A stretch of 15,272 bases of DNA from Ruminococcus sp. (GTDB lineage: Bacteria; Bacillota; Clostridia; Oscillospirales; Ruminococcaceae): assembly GCA_024697705.1 (NCBI GenBank), contig JAILFF010000231.1, forward strand, positions 1-15,272, given 5' to 3'. Below are positions 13,802 to 15,272 of the stretch, one piece after another (position 1 is the first letter of the stretch; each line of letters opens with the position of its first letter). The notes under the pieces were generated by a model that was given only the letters and a program-made list of their open reading frames with translations, did not search any database and had not been told where the DNA came from. Made by a program: the position numbers and the translations under genes.

Positions 13802-15272
13802 TCAGTCTTTGTTTTTGTTCTTCTTTTTAAGCACTGCCATTTTGTAGATGAATATCTCGGTGGACACGACCAGTATGACCGAAGCCGTCACGAAGATAAG
13901 AGTGTAGGTCAGTCTGTTGTTGCGGTTCAGCCCCGACGATTTATTCACGGTCTCGCTTTCGTCCTTGTTTTTGTCAGCCGACGAGGTTTTTGTCTTTTTG
14001 CCTGTGTTCTTTTCCCTGTTTTTGTCGGCTTTTTCTTCGTCGTAGGTGGTGTTTTCGGCGGATTTCGCGCTTCCGCCGTCGTTTTCTATGCCCATATCGC
14101 CGCCGCCTTCGCCCGGCTCGATCTGTGCGTTAAGCGCCGAATACGCCGTCAGCCACGCAAGCGAGGCGTTCCAGTTTATCGTACATTCGTTCACGCACCA
14201 CGCTTCGATGTGATCGACATAGCATTTCTGCGGTGCGATCTCGCCCTTCTTCCAGCCCATGCCGCGCACCCACGGGTCCTGCATACCCGAATTTGGTCCG
14301 CCCGAAAGAACTCCGCAGGGCGCCTTCGGGAATTCGTCGTCGATCTGATTCGACCACCAGCGGTGATGCGGGTTTTCCGTCGTGTGGCTGCCGTAGCCCG
14401 TTACGTAGGAATAGTCCATCGCGTTTCTGCCGAGAAGATAATCAAGCCCCTGCATTGCGCCGTTCGCGTAGCTGTCATCGTCATTAAGCACGGCGGCATA
14501 GGCGAGAACTATCGAGTTGTCCGCCACAAACGAATTCGAGCCCCACAGATAGCCCTTGTCACTGTCGTTGTAGCTGAGAGTGCTTTGCGCGTAGGGCAGT
14601 CCGTAGCCCTGTGCTTCTTCAAGCTCGATATAGTGATCTGCCGCCTTTTTCAGCGTTTTTTCCGCATCGCGGATATCGCCGAAGCTGTCCGCGTTCAGCA
14701 GAGCGGTAAATGTTCCGAGCGCCGCCGTGTTGCCCCAGTCGAAGGTGCCGGCGGTGTCAACGCTTTCTCCGCCGCCCATCGTTACGGGCACAGTCATGTA
14801 ATAATCGGATCTTTTCGCGTCTTTCAGATAATCCTTATCGCCTGTCGCGGCGTAAAGCTCCATCGCCGCCCAGTAAAACTCGTCGGAAACGTCGTTGTCG
14901 CCGTATGCGCCGCCGCCCACGCTTTCGTCAAGGGGTGCATACATTTCGGGGTGCTCCTTAGCGGCTTCGTAGGCTTTTTCGGCGGCTTCGAGACACTCTT
15001 CCGCGAAATCGCCGTCAAGGTCTTTCCACAGCCTTGAAGACTGAGCAGCACAGGCGGCAAGATTCAGCGTCGCGGCGGTCGTGGGCGGCTTGATTATCCT
15101 GTTTTTGTCATCGTCGGCGGGAGCCACGCCCAGACCCGTCCATGTCTCGTCGTGAGCCTTGTGGTAAGCCATGCCCGCGTATTCGCTCGAATCGAGCTGC
15201 ATTTTCAGCATCCATTCCATTTCCCACCGCGCTTCGTCGAGCAGATCGGGAAAGCCGTTGCCGCTTTCGGGG
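13802..15272 (-). CDS. GH9 endoglucanase, C-terminal part, membrane-tailed (5' truncated by window)
   Basis: The frame stays open to the window edge: upstream of the Met at 15220 it reads ESGNGFPDLLDEARWEMEWM, a typical GH9 segment, so the true start and the N-terminal catalytic Asp region are outside. Visible conserved parts, numbering that Met as 1: NPHHRWWS (283-290), GVLSGGPNSGMQDP, and the catalytic-acid region VNECTINWNASLAWL with Glu345 (codon 14186-14188). These belong to inverting cellulases cutting beta-1,4-glucan. After the catalytic domain come a Gly/Glu and Lys/Asp/Glu-rich linker (about 368-435), a membrane segment (437-458) and a short Lys/Asn tail. No dockerin, carbohydrate-binding module or LPXTG is seen, so the enzyme is probably held on the cell membrane facing out. 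Confidence 0.93.
   Translation of the reverse strand, partial: PESGNGFPDLLDEARWEMEWMLKMQLDSSEYAGMAYHKAHDETWTGLGVAPADDDKNRIIKPPTTAATLNLAACAAQSSRLWKDLDGDFAEECLEAAEKAYEAAKEHPEMYAPLDESVGGGAYGDNDVSDEFYWAAMELYAATGDKDYLKDAKRSDYYMTVPVTMGGGESVDTAGTFDWGNTAALGTFTALLNADSFGDIRDAEKTLKKAADHYIELEEAQGYGLPYAQSTLSYNDSDKGYLWGSNSFVADNSIVLAYAAVLNDDDSYANGAMQGLDYLLGRNAMDYSYVTGYGSHTTENPHHRWWSNQIDDEFPKAPCGVLSGGPNSGMQDPWVRGMGWKKGEIAPQKCYVDHIEAWCVNECTINWNASLAWLTAYSALNAQIEPGEGGGDMGIENDGGSAKSAENTTYDEEKADKNREKNTGKKTKTSSADKNKDESETVNKSSGLNRNNRLTYTLIFVTASVILVVSTEIFIYKMAVLKKKNKNKD

Noticed and set aside
14210..15037. 275-residue open frame antisense to the GH9 gene.
   Set aside because: Shadow of the conserved GH9 coding frame; no start context and no recognisable domain.

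Overview
The window looks like a chromosomal segment from an anaerobic, fibre-degrading Firmicute of the Oscillospiraceae, most likely Ruminococcus or a close relative. This is inference from the protein families (GH9 endoglucanase, CPCC-type Cys-rich domain, DUF58/transglutaminase pair, HtrA, GGDEF protein), the near-consensus sigma-A promoters with AAAGGAG-type ribosome binding sites, and the repeat-laden intergenic DNA. No rRNA, tRNA, CRISPR array, transposase or phage gene was seen.

Layout. 1-634: no gene; two copies (A, B) of a ~250-bp structured repeat lie as a large inverted pair. 695-1786 (+): a Cys-rich CPCC domain fused to a TtcA-type PP-loop ATPase. 1787-2535: no gene; two tandem copies of a ~320-bp multi-hairpin element. 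2536-4596 (+): recG. 4597-5156: third copy (C) of the first repeat, then a strong promoter. 5157-6551 (+): diguanylate cyclase. 6630-7532 (+): 1-phosphofructokinase. 7707-9074 (-): membrane-anchored HtrA protease. 9424-12800 (+): an overlapping DUF58 plus TgpA-type transglutaminase pair. 12916-13728 (+): alpha/beta hydrolase with its own promoter. 13802-15272 (-): C-terminal part of a GH9 endoglucanase ending in a membrane anchor, running off the window.

The genes are mostly independent transcription units (tRNA modification, DNA repair, c-di-GMP signalling, fructose metabolism, envelope proteolysis, cellulose attack). The only clear operon is DUF58-transglutaminase, whose ORFs overlap by ATGA. 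Convergent pairs (fruK/htrA, hydrolase/GH9) are separated by hairpins that could terminate both strands.

The least explained material is noncoding. The tandem element at 1784-2476 carries six copies of an 11-bp GGACA-ended motif in alternating orientation, with identical spacing between copies. The motif arms have been replaced together in each copy so that they still tend to pair. The A/B/C repeat combines a G-rich hairpin, a 90-bp module with 14-bp terminal inverted repeats and a second hairpin that changes with compensation. These two families, the CPCC-TtcA fusion and the membrane-tailed GH9 enzyme are the main items for follow-up.
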